A stretch of 34,015 nucleotides of DNA from NCBI GenBank assembly GCA_947498025.1, contig CANMJR010000030.1, positions 1 to 34,015 on the forward strand, read 5' to 3'. The first letter of the stretch is position 1; each line of letters starts with the position of its first letter. Position numbers and translations under genes: made by a program. Source of the DNA: Helicobacteraceae bacterium (GTDB lineage Bacteria > Campylobacterota > Campylobacteria > Campylobacterales > Sulfurimonadaceae). Of this stretch, positions 25,907 to 33,879 are shown one piece after another. The notes below the pieces were generated by a model. That model did not search any database, was not told where the DNA came from, and saw only the letters and a list, made by a program, of their open reading frames with translations.

Positions 25907-26989
25907 ATGGGCGCAACTAACACGTTTTTACTCGAAAGACCTCATCTATTGGCAAGAGCTATATTTTACTCTTTTTCATTTTTAATAACTTTTATTATTG
26001 TATTGTCTTGGTTTGCTACTATAAATATTACTGCTGCCGGAAAAGGTATTATAACAACTGAAAATGGTGTAAAAGAGATATATATAAATTCAAATGGTGT
26101 AATTTTAGAAATGTTCATTAAAAAAGGGCAAAAAGTAAAAAAAGGGCAAGTACTAGCCACCATAAGCAGTGATGAAATAGAAATAGCAAATAGCATAGTC
26201 AAAAATACGGAGTTATCTTTTAAGATAGCCAAACAAGAACTAACTAGCATTGAGAATGTTAGTAAAATTGAAGAATTTGCAGCTGAACAAAGTTTATTAA
26301 GAGCAAAAGAACAAGAACAACTTTCTGAAAATCTCTATAAAGAGGGATTTACTACAAAAATAGCTTATTTAAAAGCAAAAGATTCTTTGGCAAATGCAGG
26401 TGCAAATCTTGAAAAGACAAAAAATGAAAATTTAAAAAATATGAATATGGCAAAAGCTAAACTAATAACCATAACAATGGAAAATCAAAATCAAAAACGC
26501 AAAGTTATTTTATCAAATGCAAACAGAGGTAATATAGATGCCTCGAGGGATGGGTTAGATGCCATATATTCGCCATGTGATGGAACAGTTTCTTTAGCAC
26601 AAACATGGGCTTCTAACATGAGAATAGATAGCAAATCACCGGCATTTGTGATAGTACCAGAGGATGAAGAGTTAATTGCAAAAATAGAGATTCCAACATC
26701 AAAAATGACTAGCGTCAATAAGAAACAAGATGTAAAATTAAAAATTGATGCTTACCCATTTAAACAGTTTGGTGTATGGCAAGGAGAACTAAACTACATA
26801 AGTGCAAGCAGCAAAATCAATCTAGCTGGAGATACTGTGTATGAAGCTATTGTAATATTGGATAAGAAAGATATGGCAGAGAAAACAAAATCTCTTCTTG
26901 TTGGACAAACTTTAAATGCTGAAATTGTTGTGGAGCGAAAAAGGATATTAATATATCTATTGGATTATCTACGCGGTGTTAGCAAATAG
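25907..26989 (+). CDS. HlyD-family membrane-fusion (adaptor) protein
   Basis: Periplasmic adaptor linking the ABC exporter to the TolC-like channel. The 360-residue product has a cytoplasmic N-terminus, one membrane span (about residues 16-36), a lipoyl-type half motif (NSNGVILEMFIKKGQKVKKG near 57-76 and SPCDGTVSL near 222), a long coiled-coil hairpin (about 80-175) and a beta-barrel C-terminal part ending with a short hydrophobic tail. An AAGGAATATAA ribosome binding site precedes the ATG. It is shorter than classical HlyD (about 480 residues), nearer to EmrA-type and bacteriocin adaptors. It is the last gene of the operon. Confidence 0.88.
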   Translation: MGATNTFLLERPHLLARAIFYSFSFLITFIIVLSWFATINITAAGKGIITTENGVKEIYINSNGVILEMFIKKGQKVKKGQVLATISSDEIEIANSIVKNTELSFKIAKQELTSIENVSKIEEFAAEQSLLRAKEQEQLSENLYKEGFTTKIAYLKAKDSLANAGANLEKTKNENLKNMNMAKAKLITITMENQNQKRKVILSNANRGNIDASRDGLDAIYSPCDGTVSLAQTWASNMRIDSKSPAFVIVPEDEELIAKIEIPTSKMTSVNKKQDVKLKIDAYPFKQFGVWQGELNYISASSKINLAGDTVYEAIVILDKKDMAEKTKSLLVGQTLNAEIVVERKRILIYLLDYLRGVSK

Positions 26990-26997
26990 TTTGCTAA
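26979..26997 (+). terminator. hairpin spanning the end of the HlyD-like gene
   Basis: TTAGCAAA (26979-26986) and TTTGCTAA (26990-26997) form a perfect 8-bp stem around the TAG stop of the HlyD-like gene. The following run is A rather than T on the plus strand, so it is not a canonical rho-independent terminator; it may protect the mRNA end. Confidence 0.4.
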
Positions 26998-27461
26998 AAA
27001 AACTAGGAATGAGTTAATCAAGAGTCACTGCATCAATCTCAGAGATATGCGGGCACCACTTTTCAATAATAGCACCTATCATAGTTATACTAATTCCCAT
27101 TAAACAAAAGAAAAGTGAACAGAATTTGCTGGTCACTGTTTATGAGAATAAAAATAGCAGAACACAACACAATCGATGAGATAGAAAACGAGATTAAAAA
27201 TGTATTGCCAGGCAGTAGGTGTCTTTTCTAAAACTCTCATTGCTTTGGTGCATAAAAGTGGCTATTTTTTTATTCATAACCAGCATATAGACAAAGTGCA
27301 ATACGATAAGATAGGGCTTTATATTGATGTTAACTGATTCTCAAGAGGAATAAAATAGTTTAGGTTAACTCTCTAAAATGTGGTGTTTTTTGACAGTTTT
27401 TGGCTAGAATTAGGTGCGAAAGCTCAGTATATAATATAACAAGAAAATAGAAAAGGTTCAA
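26998..27461. other. decayed intergenic region after the secretion operon
   Basis: No intact gene of useful size is seen. It holds a frameshifted gene remnant at 27142-27337 and, on the minus strand, a short frame of about 40 codons (27014-27136) with one hydrophobic stretch that I do not recognise. TATAAT at 27430-27435, with no good -35, may serve the antiporter gene that starts at 27462. The mix of fragments suggests past insertion or deletion. Confidence 0.45.
27142..27337 (+). pseudogene. remnant of a small (about 65 codon) gene with one frameshift
   Basis: From ATG at 27142 the frame reads MRIKIAEHNTIDEIENEIKN and on to VLPGSRCLF, then meets TAA at 27229-27231. The +1 frame continues without a break as SKTLIALVHKSGYFFIHNQ and ends DKIGLYIDVN before TGA at 27335-27337. 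Together the two parts form a plausible alpha/beta domain of about 65 residues interrupted by one extra base (or two missing) near 27220-27230. I do not recognise the family. It may be a true pseudogene or a sequencing error. Confidence 0.5.
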
Positions 27462-29084
27462 ATGGAATATTCAATATTTTACATCATAGCAGCATTAGGA
27501 ATATCAATAATTATTAATATTTTTTTAAAAAAATTCGGAATCTCTCAGATTATAGGATATATATTCACCGGCATAATAATAGCTTATGCTTTCGACTTAA
27601 GAGCTATGAGTGATTCACATGCACTTGGGCTTGTCGGTGAATTTGGTATAGTATTTTTGATGTTCACTATCGGTCTTGAAATATCTTTAGCAAAAATGGA
27701 TAGTATGAAAAAAGAGATATTTGGGAATGGACTTATGCAGGTTATTTTTACTGCTCTCGTTATTTATGCCATCAGCCACTATTTTTTTAATCTTGATCTA
27801 AAATCCTCTTTGATTATCTCTTTTGCATTTTCACTCTCCTCTACCGCGGTTGTTTTAAGTTATCTGAAAAGTTCAAAAGAGATACACACACCCTATGGGC
27901 AAAAAGCGACGGGAATACTTATATTTCAAGACATAGCGGTTATCCCTATTTTGATTCTTTTAACTTTTTTGGCAAGTGAAGGAAATGAGAGTATTTTTGT
28001 TCTTTTGCAAGATACGGTTGTAAGTGCTATTTTTGCATTTGGTCTTCTGTTTATTGTTGGAAAAAAGCTTATGAATTGGCTTTTACACTTTTCTGCTTCA
28101 TCGGAGCTTGATGAACTTTTTATGGGTTCAGTTTTGTTTATTGTAGTCAGTGCCTCACTTTTGGCGCATTACATAGGATTTAGCTACTCATTGGGTGCTT
28201 TTGTCGCCGGGATGATTATAGCTGAGACAAAGTACCATCACAGAGTGGAATCAGATATTGCACCCTTTAAAGATTTGCTTCTCGGCACGTTCTTTGTTGT
28301 TGTTGGAATGAAGATTGATGTAGCACTTTTTGTAGAAAAATTCGCACTTATAGTTTGGTTGTTTGTAATTGTGCTCGTTCTGAAAACGGCAATTATTTAT
28401 ATCATTTTAAGATTATCATCTTCTCATCCAGTCTCTTTTAAAGCGGCATTAGCACTCTCTCAGGTTGGAGAGTTTTCATTTGTAATATTTGCGGTTGCAA
28501 GTGCGGATGGTTTGCTTAATACTCATTTAACACAATTATTGGTTTTAGTCGTAATTCTCTCCATGATTGTCACTCCATTCTTTATTAGTAAAATCAGTAC
28601 TTTTGTTGAACTCTTTACAAAAGAGAAAGAGGATGATTCAGACATGTCGGCCTTGCAAAGCAGAGCAAATCACGTAATTGTCTGCGGCTACAGTATAGTC
28701 GGAAAATTTGTAACAAAAGAGCTGGATAAACTGAATGCTCCCTATGTCATTGTAGATAACTCCTACAAGCATGTTAAAGAGGCTCTCAATGACAACATGG
28801 AGGCGTATTTAGGAGATGCTTCAAAACACTCTATCCTAAATGCGCTGCATGTTGAAAAAGCAGCTGCCGTTATAGTTACACTTGATAATTTAGAGAAAAA
28901 ACGGCTGATTTGCGAAGCTGTTTTGAAGTATTCTAAAGATGTGAATCTGATTGTAAAAGTTGTCTCTTTAGAAGAGAAAGAAAAATTAGCAGATTTAAAT
29001 ATTTCTATTATTGTTGATGGAAAAGCAGAAGTGGCAAGAGTTTTAGTTGAGAGCATGCGAACATGTGAATTAAAAAGCCATTAA
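27462..29084 (+). CDS. Kef-type monovalent cation:proton antiporter (CPA2) with TrkA-N domain
   Basis: Inner-membrane antiporter of the CPA2 family, exchanging K+ or Na+ for protons in pH and ion balance. The 540-residue product has about 12 membrane spans (residues 1-385) with the CPA2-type segments GEFGIVFLMFTIGLE near 59-73 and QDIAVIPILILL near 155-166, then a cytoplasmic RCK/TrkA-N Rossmann domain (about 405-525, HVIVCGYSIVGKFV) that usually binds NAD(H) or other nucleotides and controls the pore. It resembles KefB/KefC but lacks a visible KefG/KefF partner, so glutathione control is not implied. It has an AAAGG ribosome binding site and seems to be transcribed alone. Confidence 0.9.
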   Translation: MEYSIFYIIAALGISIIINIFLKKFGISQIIGYIFTGIIIAYAFDLRAMSDSHALGLVGEFGIVFLMFTIGLEISLAKMDSMKKEIFGNGLMQVIFTALVIYAISHYFFNLDLKSSLIISFAFSLSSTAVVLSYLKSSKEIHTPYGQKATGILIFQDIAVIPILILLTFLASEGNESIFVLLQDTVVSAIFAFGLLFIVGKKLMNWLLHFSASSELDELFMGSVLFIVVSASLLAHYIGFSYSLGAFVAGMIIAETKYHHRVESDIAPFKDLLLGTFFVVVGMKIDVALFVEKFALIVWLFVIVLVLKTAIIYIILRLSSSHPVSFKAALALSQVGEFSFVIFAVASADGLLNTHLTQLLVLVVILSMIVTPFFISKISTFVELFTKEKEDDSDMSALQSRANHVIVCGYSIVGKFVTKELDKLNAPYVIVDNSYKHVKEALNDNMEAYLGDASKHSILNALHVEKAAAVIVTLDNLEKKRLICEAVLKYSKDVNLIVKVVSLEEKEKLADLNISIIVDGKAEVARVLVESMRTCELKSH

Positions 29085-29151
29085 TTTTGTTTTACTAAAT
29101 AGATGGTAAAATACAACTACAATCGTTATTTTAAAATACGAAGGATTTGAA

Positions 29152-29982
29152 ATGAGTTTTTCAATTAATACAAATGTGGCATCAATGAATGCTAATTTAC
29201 ATTCAAACTCTACAAATAGCGGAATCAACAAAGGTCTGTCGGCTCTTGCTTCCGGTTCTAAGTTAAACAGTGCGTCTGATAATACTTCAGGGCTTGGTAT
29301 TGCCGACAAGCTCTCATCTTATGTTTCTGGCTTGGGTCAGGCTATTATGAATGCAAACGAGAGTGTCGGTATGCTTCAAGTTGCGGACGGAGCACTGCAA
29401 GGGTATAGTGATAACTTGGATAAAGTTAGAGTTCTTACTCTGAAAGCTTCAAATGGAACTATGGGTTCAGATGATAGAGCAATTATTCAAAAAGAGATAG
29501 ACGGCTTACTAAAATCATCAGACGACATAGCGAAATCTACAAAGTATAATGGTATGAAGCTACTTGATGGAACCGGTGGAAGTTTTGGGAATGGCATGTT
29601 TGTCACGCAAACCGGTGCAGACGGCGGAGCAACGCAAAGTGTCACAATCGGTGATACTCAAGTCTCTTCCCTTGTTGGAAAAATAGATGTTACAACGCAA
29701 GCCGCTGCTTTGGGTGCAATGGATACTATTGAGAGTGCCATGAGTAAAATAGGCGATATTCGTTCCACTCTAGGCGCATCACAAAATCAGCTTGAATCAA
29801 CTATTAGAAATATATCTGTAACGCATATTAATTTAGCTTCAGCCGAGTCTCAAATGAGAGATGTTGATTTTGCGGCGGAGAGTGCTACCTTTTCACGACA
29901 AAATATTATGAATCAAATCGGCTCTTTTGCACAGAGCCAAGCGAATGCAGGTGCTTCAAATGTTGTAGGTTTATTGCAGTAG
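29152..29982 (+). CDS. flagellin, short form
   Basis: Filament subunit exported by the flagellar type III system. The 276-residue product has the conserved N-terminal D0/D1 helices (MSFSINTNVASMNANLH, ASGSKLNSASDNTSGLGIADKL) and C-terminal D1/D0 helices (AAESATFSRQNIMNQIGSFA, ending VVGLLQ), with only a small central region (about residues 140-190). That is far shorter than Campylobacter and Helicobacter flagellins (over 500 residues), so the variable D2/D3 domains are almost absent. A GAAGGATTTGAA ribosome binding site precedes the ATG. No clear sigma-28 or sigma-54 promoter is found in the 67 bases upstream. A bidirectional terminator follows. The fla/fli gene number cannot be assigned. Confidence 0.93.
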   Translation: MSFSINTNVASMNANLHSNSTNSGINKGLSALASGSKLNSASDNTSGLGIADKLSSYVSGLGQAIMNANESVGMLQVADGALQGYSDNLDKVRVLTLKASNGTMGSDDRAIIQKEIDGLLKSSDDIAKSTKYNGMKLLDGTGGSFGNGMFVTQTGADGGATQSVTIGDTQVSSLVGKIDVTTQAAALGAMDTIESAMSKIGDIRSTLGASQNQLESTIRNISVTHINLASAESQMRDVDFAAESATFSRQNIMNQIGSFAQSQANAGASNVVGLLQ

Positions 29983-30007
29983 AGAGTAAAGAGTTTTACT
30001 CTCTACT
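29978..30007. terminator. bidirectional terminator between flagellin and pyrE
   Basis: A perfect 13-bp stem is formed by 29978-29990 and 29995-30007 around a four-base loop GAGT. It overlaps the flagellin stop codon and lies five bases past the end of pyrE, between converging genes, so it can end both transcripts. Confidence 0.75.
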
Positions 30008-30011
30008 CTTG

Positions 30012-30620
30012 TTAATTTCCTCTCGAACCTGGCTTAATTGCTTCACTCCCATCTTGACAAAGCGGGCAATTATCTGGAGAGTGTATCTCAAATGTAAAGT
30101 CGGCCAGTGCAAAAAATGGAATATCTTGTGGCAGTTTACAATTAGTTTTAGTTGTAACGTCGCTATTCTTTCGTTTACAAAAACCACGATTTGCAAGTGC
30201 AGCAATAGCAACTATTTCGCCACCAAAATTCTCAACAACTTCCGCTGCTTCCATCGCAGAACCGCCAGTGGTAATAATATCTTCACACATTAACACTCTC
30301 TCGCCCTTCTTGATTTCAAAGCCACGACGAATACTCATTTTTCCCTCTACTCTTTCTGCAAAGATGTATCGACAATCAAGCGCTTGAGCAAGGGCGAAAC
30401 CGGCAATCAGACCACCAAGAGCTGGGGCACAAACAGTGTCAATTTTAACTCCGCTTGCTCTGATTTGCTTTGCAAGTTCATCCGCAAGTAGTTTTGCTGT
30501 TTTAGGGTTTTCTAATACCTTTGCAGATTGTAAATAAAATTGTGAGTGGTTTCCAGAACTTAGTTTAAAATGTCCCTCTAAAAGAGCATTTGCATCCATA
30601 TATATTTTTTTAATATTCAT
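30012..30620 (-). CDS. pyrE: orotate phosphoribosyltransferase
   Basis: Joins orotate to PRPP to give OMP, the fifth step of pyrimidine synthesis. The 202-residue product has the PRPP-binding loop [15 protein letters not shown], the N-terminal [16 protein letters not shown] typical of Campylobacterota PyrE, and the catalytic flexible-loop region after [14 protein letters not shown] precedes the ATG at suitable distance. It is the last gene in the order secG-frr-pyrE, which is also seen in Campylobacter, with 104 bases between frr and pyrE. Confidence 0.95.
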   Translation of the reverse strand: MNIKKIYMDANALLEGHFKLSSGNHSQFYLQSAKVLENPKTAKLLADELAKQIRASGVKIDTVCAPALGGLIAGFALAQALDCRYIFAERVEGKMSIRRGFEIKKGERVLMCEDIITTGGSAMEAAEVVENFGGEIVAIAALANRGFCKRKNSDVTTKTNCKLPQDIPFFALADFTFEIHSPDNCPLCQDGSEAIKPGSRGN

Positions 30621-30724
30621 CTAAATTCCTAATGTTAGTATTTTTTATAGAACACCTTTTGTGTACAAGTATTTTGAGTTAACATAGTCAAAGAAAATAA
30701 TCCATTGATATGATGCAAAATAGC

Positions 30725-31282
30725 CTATACTTTTAAAATTTCTACTTCTTTATCTTTTAAAATTTGTTCAACATTCGCCGAATATTTATCTGTGATTTTT
30801 TGAATAGCTTCCTGAGCAGATTTTGATTCGTCCGCCGTTATCAATTTATCTTTTTCAAGTTTTTTAATTTTGTCGTTTGCATTTTTTCTATCATTTCTAA
30901 GAGAAACTTTTGCATGTTCACCCATCCCTTTCATCTGCTTAACGGATTCTTGCCTCTGTTCTACTGTCATAGCAGGAAAAAATAGTTTGATTTGTACTCC
31001 ATCATTATTTGGATTTGCTCCAACATTCGCTTTAGAGATAGCACTGTCAATGGCCGATAAAAGGTTTTTTTCCCAAGGATTGATTACAATTGTGGTAGCA
31101 TCAGTCGCTATAATTGAACCTACTTGATCAAGGGCAGTTAAGGTGCCATAATAGTCGATTCTTACATTATCCAAAACTGAAGTGGTAATTTTACCAGTTC
31201 TAAGTGTTTTAAAATCTCTTAACATGTGGTTTATGCTTAACTGCATTTTTGTTTCGCATTCGCTATATATTTCATTGAGCAT
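30725..31282 (-). CDS. frr: ribosome recycling factor
   Basis: RRF splits post-termination ribosomes with EF-G. The 185-residue product is full length and shows the family features: an N-terminal helix ending LRTGKITTSVLDNVRIDYYG, the hinge region VGSIIATDATTIVINPWEK, and the long helical bundle rich in charged residues (VSLRNDRKNANDKIKKLEKD) that mimics tRNA. It lies 115 bases behind secG, with a hairpin at the secG end, so it may also have its own promoter. Confidence 0.97.
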   Translation of the reverse strand: MLNEIYSECETKMQLSINHMLRDFKTLRTGKITTSVLDNVRIDYYGTLTALDQVGSIIATDATTIVINPWEKNLLSAIDSAISKANVGANPNNDGVQIKLFFPAMTVEQRQESVKQMKGMGEHAKVSLRNDRKNANDKIKKLEKDKLITADESKSAQEAIQKITDKYSANVEQILKDKEVEILKV

Positions 31283-31377
31283 TTTGTTTCCTTGTGTAAA
31301 TAATGGCGTAATTGTAGCAAGAAATATTTTAAATGATATAAAAGTGGCATTGTAGATGTTTTATAGGGAGGATTAGG

Positions 31378-31402
31378 AATAGTTGCAGTGAATGCAACTA
31401 TT
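31378..31402 (-). terminator. hairpin at the 3' end of secG
   Basis: AATAGTTGCA (31378-31387) and TGCAACTATT (31393-31402) form a perfect 10-bp stem with a five-base loop. It overlaps the secG stop on the minus strand. No T run follows on that strand, so termination before frr may be partial. Confidence 0.5.
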
Positions 31403-31745
31403 TTGTACTGTTTTGTTCGCTTTGCTGAGTTGGTGTAACAACAGTAGCTGTCGGTGCTACAATCGGTGCTACAACATTTGTTGTTTCTACAAGAGCGTCA
31501 ACCACAGATACATTTTTTGATTGTGAATAGAGATATCCTAAAACAACCGTATTTACAACAAATAGGAATCCTATTATAAAAGTAGCCTTTGCTAAAAAAC
31601 TAGCCGGACCTTTTGCCCCGAAAACAGACTCATTTGAGCCACTATATGCGCCAAGACCTATACTTGAGCTTTTTTGTAGTAGTACTGCTATCACGATGAA
31701 TACAACTAAAACAATTTGTACAATAAGTAAAAAACTAGTTGTCAT
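31398..31745 (-). CDS. secG: preprotein translocase subunit SecG
   Basis: Small inner-membrane subunit that stabilises SecYE during protein export. The 115-residue product has two membrane spans (about residues 4-25 and 52-73) joined by the typical cytoplasmic loop LLQKSSSIGLGAYSGSNES, and a Thr/Val-rich C-terminal tail, as in related SecG proteins. A TTAGGAATTAATAA ribosome binding site precedes the ATG. It heads the secG-frr-pyrE group, divergent from the methyltransferase gene. Confidence 0.93.
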   Translation of the reverse strand: MTTSFLLIVQIVLVVFIVIAVLLQKSSSIGLGAYSGSNESVFGAKGPASFLAKATFIIGFLFVVNTVVLGYLYSQSKNVSVVDALVETTNVVAPIVAPTATVVTPTQQSEQNSTK

Positions 31746-31810
31746 TTATTAATTCCTAAATATAAAAAGTTGCGAATTATATCTAAAAAAGTTAAGATTA
31801 CAAACTAGGG

Positions 31811-31816
31811 TATAAT
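31811..31816 (+). promoter_or_regulatory. candidate -10 element of the methyltransferase gene
   Basis: TATAAT preceded by GGG lies 35 bases before the ATG at 31852. A clear -35 is absent. The position makes the ATG at 31852, or the TTG at 31834, the only sensible starts of the gene. Confidence 0.4.
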
Positions 31817-31851
31817 TTTAGAAAGATAGCGTATTGTTGGTTGTAAATAAA

Positions 31852-32559
31852 ATGAAAATAAGTTCGGAATTCTCTAGGTATGCCATTCATTACGGCTCCA
31901 ATAATATAATACAAAATAAAGTTGTAAAAAAATTACTTCAAAAAGTAACATATAAACCTAAGTATATTTTAGACTTAGGTTGTGGTAGTGGGGCTTTGTG
32001 CAAAAGTATTGATTGGAATTATGAACATTTTTGCGGAGTTGATTTTTCATCTGGCATGCTAGAATTGCATCCTAAATCAAATAATATAGAGAGTTTCTAT
32101 GGTGATTTTAATGATGAAACTATTTTTGAAGTTCTTTTAAAAAAGAGATATGACGCTATTCTCTCTGCTTCAGCCTTGCAGTGGGCAGAAAATTTAGAAA
32201 ATGTATTTAGAAACATTAAACTTTTTAATGCTCCGATAGCTTTAGCCATTTTTACTTCAAACACTTTTAAAACATTGCATGAAACAGCATCACTTATTCC
32301 ACTGCTTAGAACTGCAAATGAAGTTTATGAGCTTCAAAAGAACTGTTTTGATGCAGATTTTGAGATAGTTGATTATAAGTTGGAGTTTAAATCTACTAGA
32401 GATATGTTTAAGTATATAAAACAAAGTGGTGTCAGTGGCTCGAGAAGCCTTTTAAATTATAAACAAATGAAAAAATTAATGAACGAGTATCCAGTCAATT
32501 ATTTGGAGTTCGAAGTAGTGTTTATTACTTCAAAAATCACCTCTTTTTCAAGAGTATAA
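31852..32559 (+). CDS. BioC-like SAM-dependent methyltransferase
   Basis: Class I methyltransferase of 235 residues. The N-terminal part EFSRYAIHYGSNNIIQNKVV (residues 5-24) matches the start of BioC, which methylates malonyl-ACP to begin biotin synthesis, and ILDLGCGSGALCKSI is SAM-binding motif I; ILSASALQWAEN follows at the motif IV position, as in BioC. Its C-terminal half is shorter and more divergent than in E. coli BioC. The start is set at the ATG; the frame extends six codons to a TTG at 31834 with no ribosome binding site. No other bio gene is here, so the role is a family inference. Its 3' end overlaps the converging ThiD2 gene by 61 bases. Confidence 0.75.
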   Translation: MKISSEFSRYAIHYGSNNIIQNKVVKKLLQKVTYKPKYILDLGCGSGALCKSIDWNYEHFCGVDFSSGMLELHPKSNNIESFYGDFNDETIFEVLLKKRYDAILSASALQWAENLENVFRNIKLFNAPIALAIFTSNTFKTLHETASLIPLLRTANEVYELQKNCFDADFEIVDYKLEFKSTRDMFKYIKQSGVSGSRSLLNYKQMKKLMNEYPVNYLEFEVVFITSKITSFSRV

Positions 32560-32942
32560 AGTTCATATCTTATATATTTAAAGTTTTCACTATAGTCGAG
32601 ATTGTAAAGCTTAAAGAGCTCTTCCAAAACTCTTGATGACTCTTGTGCTCTCTTAAAATTAGCTATGAGTATGCTTTTTACATCAGTACGAGTGAGTTCG
32701 CTTTTTATAGTTGGGCGGAGAACATCATTTATACTGTCACGATGTTCTAGCAGTAGCTCTTGTTCTTCAATACGGGATTTGTGTCTTAGCTGTTTAAGTT
32801 TTGAAGATAGCTTTTTATTGTTTTCTTGATACCTCATAATATCCTCAACAACTCTTATCCCCTCTTTGAGGCGATTAAGATTTGCATCAATCACCCGAAA
32901 AAGTTCGGGTGAGAAATTGCAAGTTGATGAATTATTCGTCAT
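32499..32942 (-). CDS. stand-alone ThiD2-domain protein (thiamine biosynthesis)
   Basis: The 147-residue product matches the ThiD2 domain that is fused to thiamine phosphate synthase in cyanobacteria and others: RVIDANLNRLKEGIRVVED in the N-terminal part, then LRHKSR, and ANFKRAQESSRVLEELFKL in the C-terminal part. ThiD2 is proposed to supply HMP-phosphate kinase function in place of ThiD. Here it stands alone, without a ThiE domain. The ATG at 32940-32942 is preferred to the TTG five codons upstream because GGA lies just before it and it overlaps the upstream stop by only 11 bases. It is coupled to the Bax-inhibitor-1 gene and converges on the methyltransferase. Confidence 0.7.
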   Translation of the reverse strand: MTNNSSTCNFSPELFRVIDANLNRLKEGIRVVEDIMRYQENNKKLSSKLKQLRHKSRIEEQELLLEHRDSINDVLRPTIKSELTRTDVKSILIANFKRAQESSRVLEELFKLYNLDYSENFKYIRYELYTLEKEVIFEVINTTSNSK

Positions 32943-33630
32943 TTCCAAAGATGCCAAATAGCTGTAAAAGAGCAGTAAAAATATTTAAGAAATCGAGATA
33001 AAGTGCAATTGCACCATCAATTGGGGTCTCATATGAGCCATTCATAATATTCTGAGTATCGTAGATAACCATAATACTAAATAGAATAACAACTACACCC
33101 GAGATAATAACATGTAGTATAGGATTACCAAGAAACATATTAAGAATCGAAAAACCAATAATTACAAAAAGTGCAATCATAAGTGGTTTGCCGTAGCTAG
33201 TAAAGTCTTTTGTTGTTTTAATAGCATAAAAACTCATAGCGCCAAATACTACAGATGTCATTGCAAAAGCATTGCCGATTATAGCTCCACCTCCACTCAT
33301 TCCAAGAGTGCGAGAAAGTAGAGGCGCAAGCATTAATCCCGTCATAAATACAAATCCGAACATAACTGCTAGGTTAATCCCCGGCTTATGCTTAACAAAG
33401 TGCAAGCCAATGAGTAAGCCTATTTCTAAAGCAAATAGCGGCCACATATATGCAGCAATGGTTGCAGCCATCGGCACACCAACATAGGCACCAACTGCCC
33501 CAGCCATCATTGAAGCTGCAAAAAGTTTATAAGTCTCTTTTACAAAAGAGATTATTTGTGTATCACTTTTAGAAGTATTTTCATAAGCAAAAGATTTACC
33601 TCTTGCATAATCGCGATTATATAGTCCCAT
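32932..33630 (-). CDS. Bax inhibitor-1/YccA family membrane protein
   Basis: Integral inner-membrane protein of the BI-1 (LFG/YccA) family. Members act as pH-sensitive calcium leak channels in some bacteria, or interact with FtsH as YccA does. The product (232 residues from this start) has seven predicted spans between residues 40 and 225, with the family segments FALEIGLLIGLHFVKHK and VIYDTQNIMNG near the C-terminus, where conserved aspartates lie. The ATG at 33628-33630 is preferred because AAGGA lies at suitable spacing; the frame is open 12 codons upstream. It overlaps the ThiD2 gene by 11 bases. Confidence 0.88.
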   Translation of the reverse strand: MGLYNRDYARGKSFAYENTSKSDTQIISFVKETYKLFAASMMAGAVGAYVGVPMAATIAAYMWPLFALEIGLLIGLHFVKHKPGINLAVMFGFVFMTGLMLAPLLSRTLGMSGGGAIIGNAFAMTSVVFGAMSFYAIKTTKDFTSYGKPLMIALFVIIGFSILNMFLGNPILHVIISGVVVILFSIMVIYDTQNIMNGSYETPIDGAIALYLDFLNIFTALLQLFGIFGNDE

Positions 33631-33666
33631 CATTATTCCTTTTTTTTGCATATAGTTAATACACAT

Positions 33667-33844
33667 TTGATTTTGATAGGGAATTTTATATATAAAGAGT
33701 TAATCAAAAGCAACAAATTCAGTATTGTGAGTAAAGTCAAGTTATTAATTCATTATATAATGTAAGACAAAAGTTTTATGCATAAGAAGATGTTATGAAA
33801 TGTAAACACTTTTGTATAAATATTCAAATTTCTTCAAAAAAGTA
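33667..33844. other. intergenic region before the rRNA-type promoter
   Basis: No gene is seen. TATAAT at 33756-33761 may be a -10 of a second upstream promoter, but its -35 is weak. The segment is AT-rich, as expected of an UP-element-like area ahead of an rRNA promoter. Confidence 0.35.
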
Positions 33845-33873
33845 TTGACATTAAAGTTTGATTTGTCTATAAT
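33845..33873 (+). promoter_or_regulatory. perfect sigma-70 promoter, rRNA-operon type
   Basis: TTGACA (33845-33850) and TATAAT (33868-33873) both match the consensus fully with the ideal 17-bp spacer. It is preceded by A/T-rich runs. Full consensus is rare for ordinary genes of this group and points to a stable-RNA operon. Confidence 0.85.
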
Positions 33874-33879
33874 TCCCGT

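Noticed and set aside
27220-27232. Possible programmed +1 frameshift (CTT TTC TAA)
   Set aside because: It resembles the prfB CUU slip only loosely: a sense codon lies between CTT and the stop, and no upstream stimulatory Shine-Dalgarno is seen. Gene decay or a sequencing error is simpler.
27390-27435. Promoter TTGACA (27390) with TATAAT (27430) before the antiporter
   Set aside because: The spacer is 34 bases, so the two perfect hexamers cannot form one promoter. Only the TATAAT is kept as a possible -10.
29085-29151. Sigma-28 or sigma-54 promoter of flagellin
   Set aside because: TAAA and CGTTAT words are present, but their spacing (about 13 bases) does not fit sigma-28, and no GG-N10-GC pair fits sigma-54.
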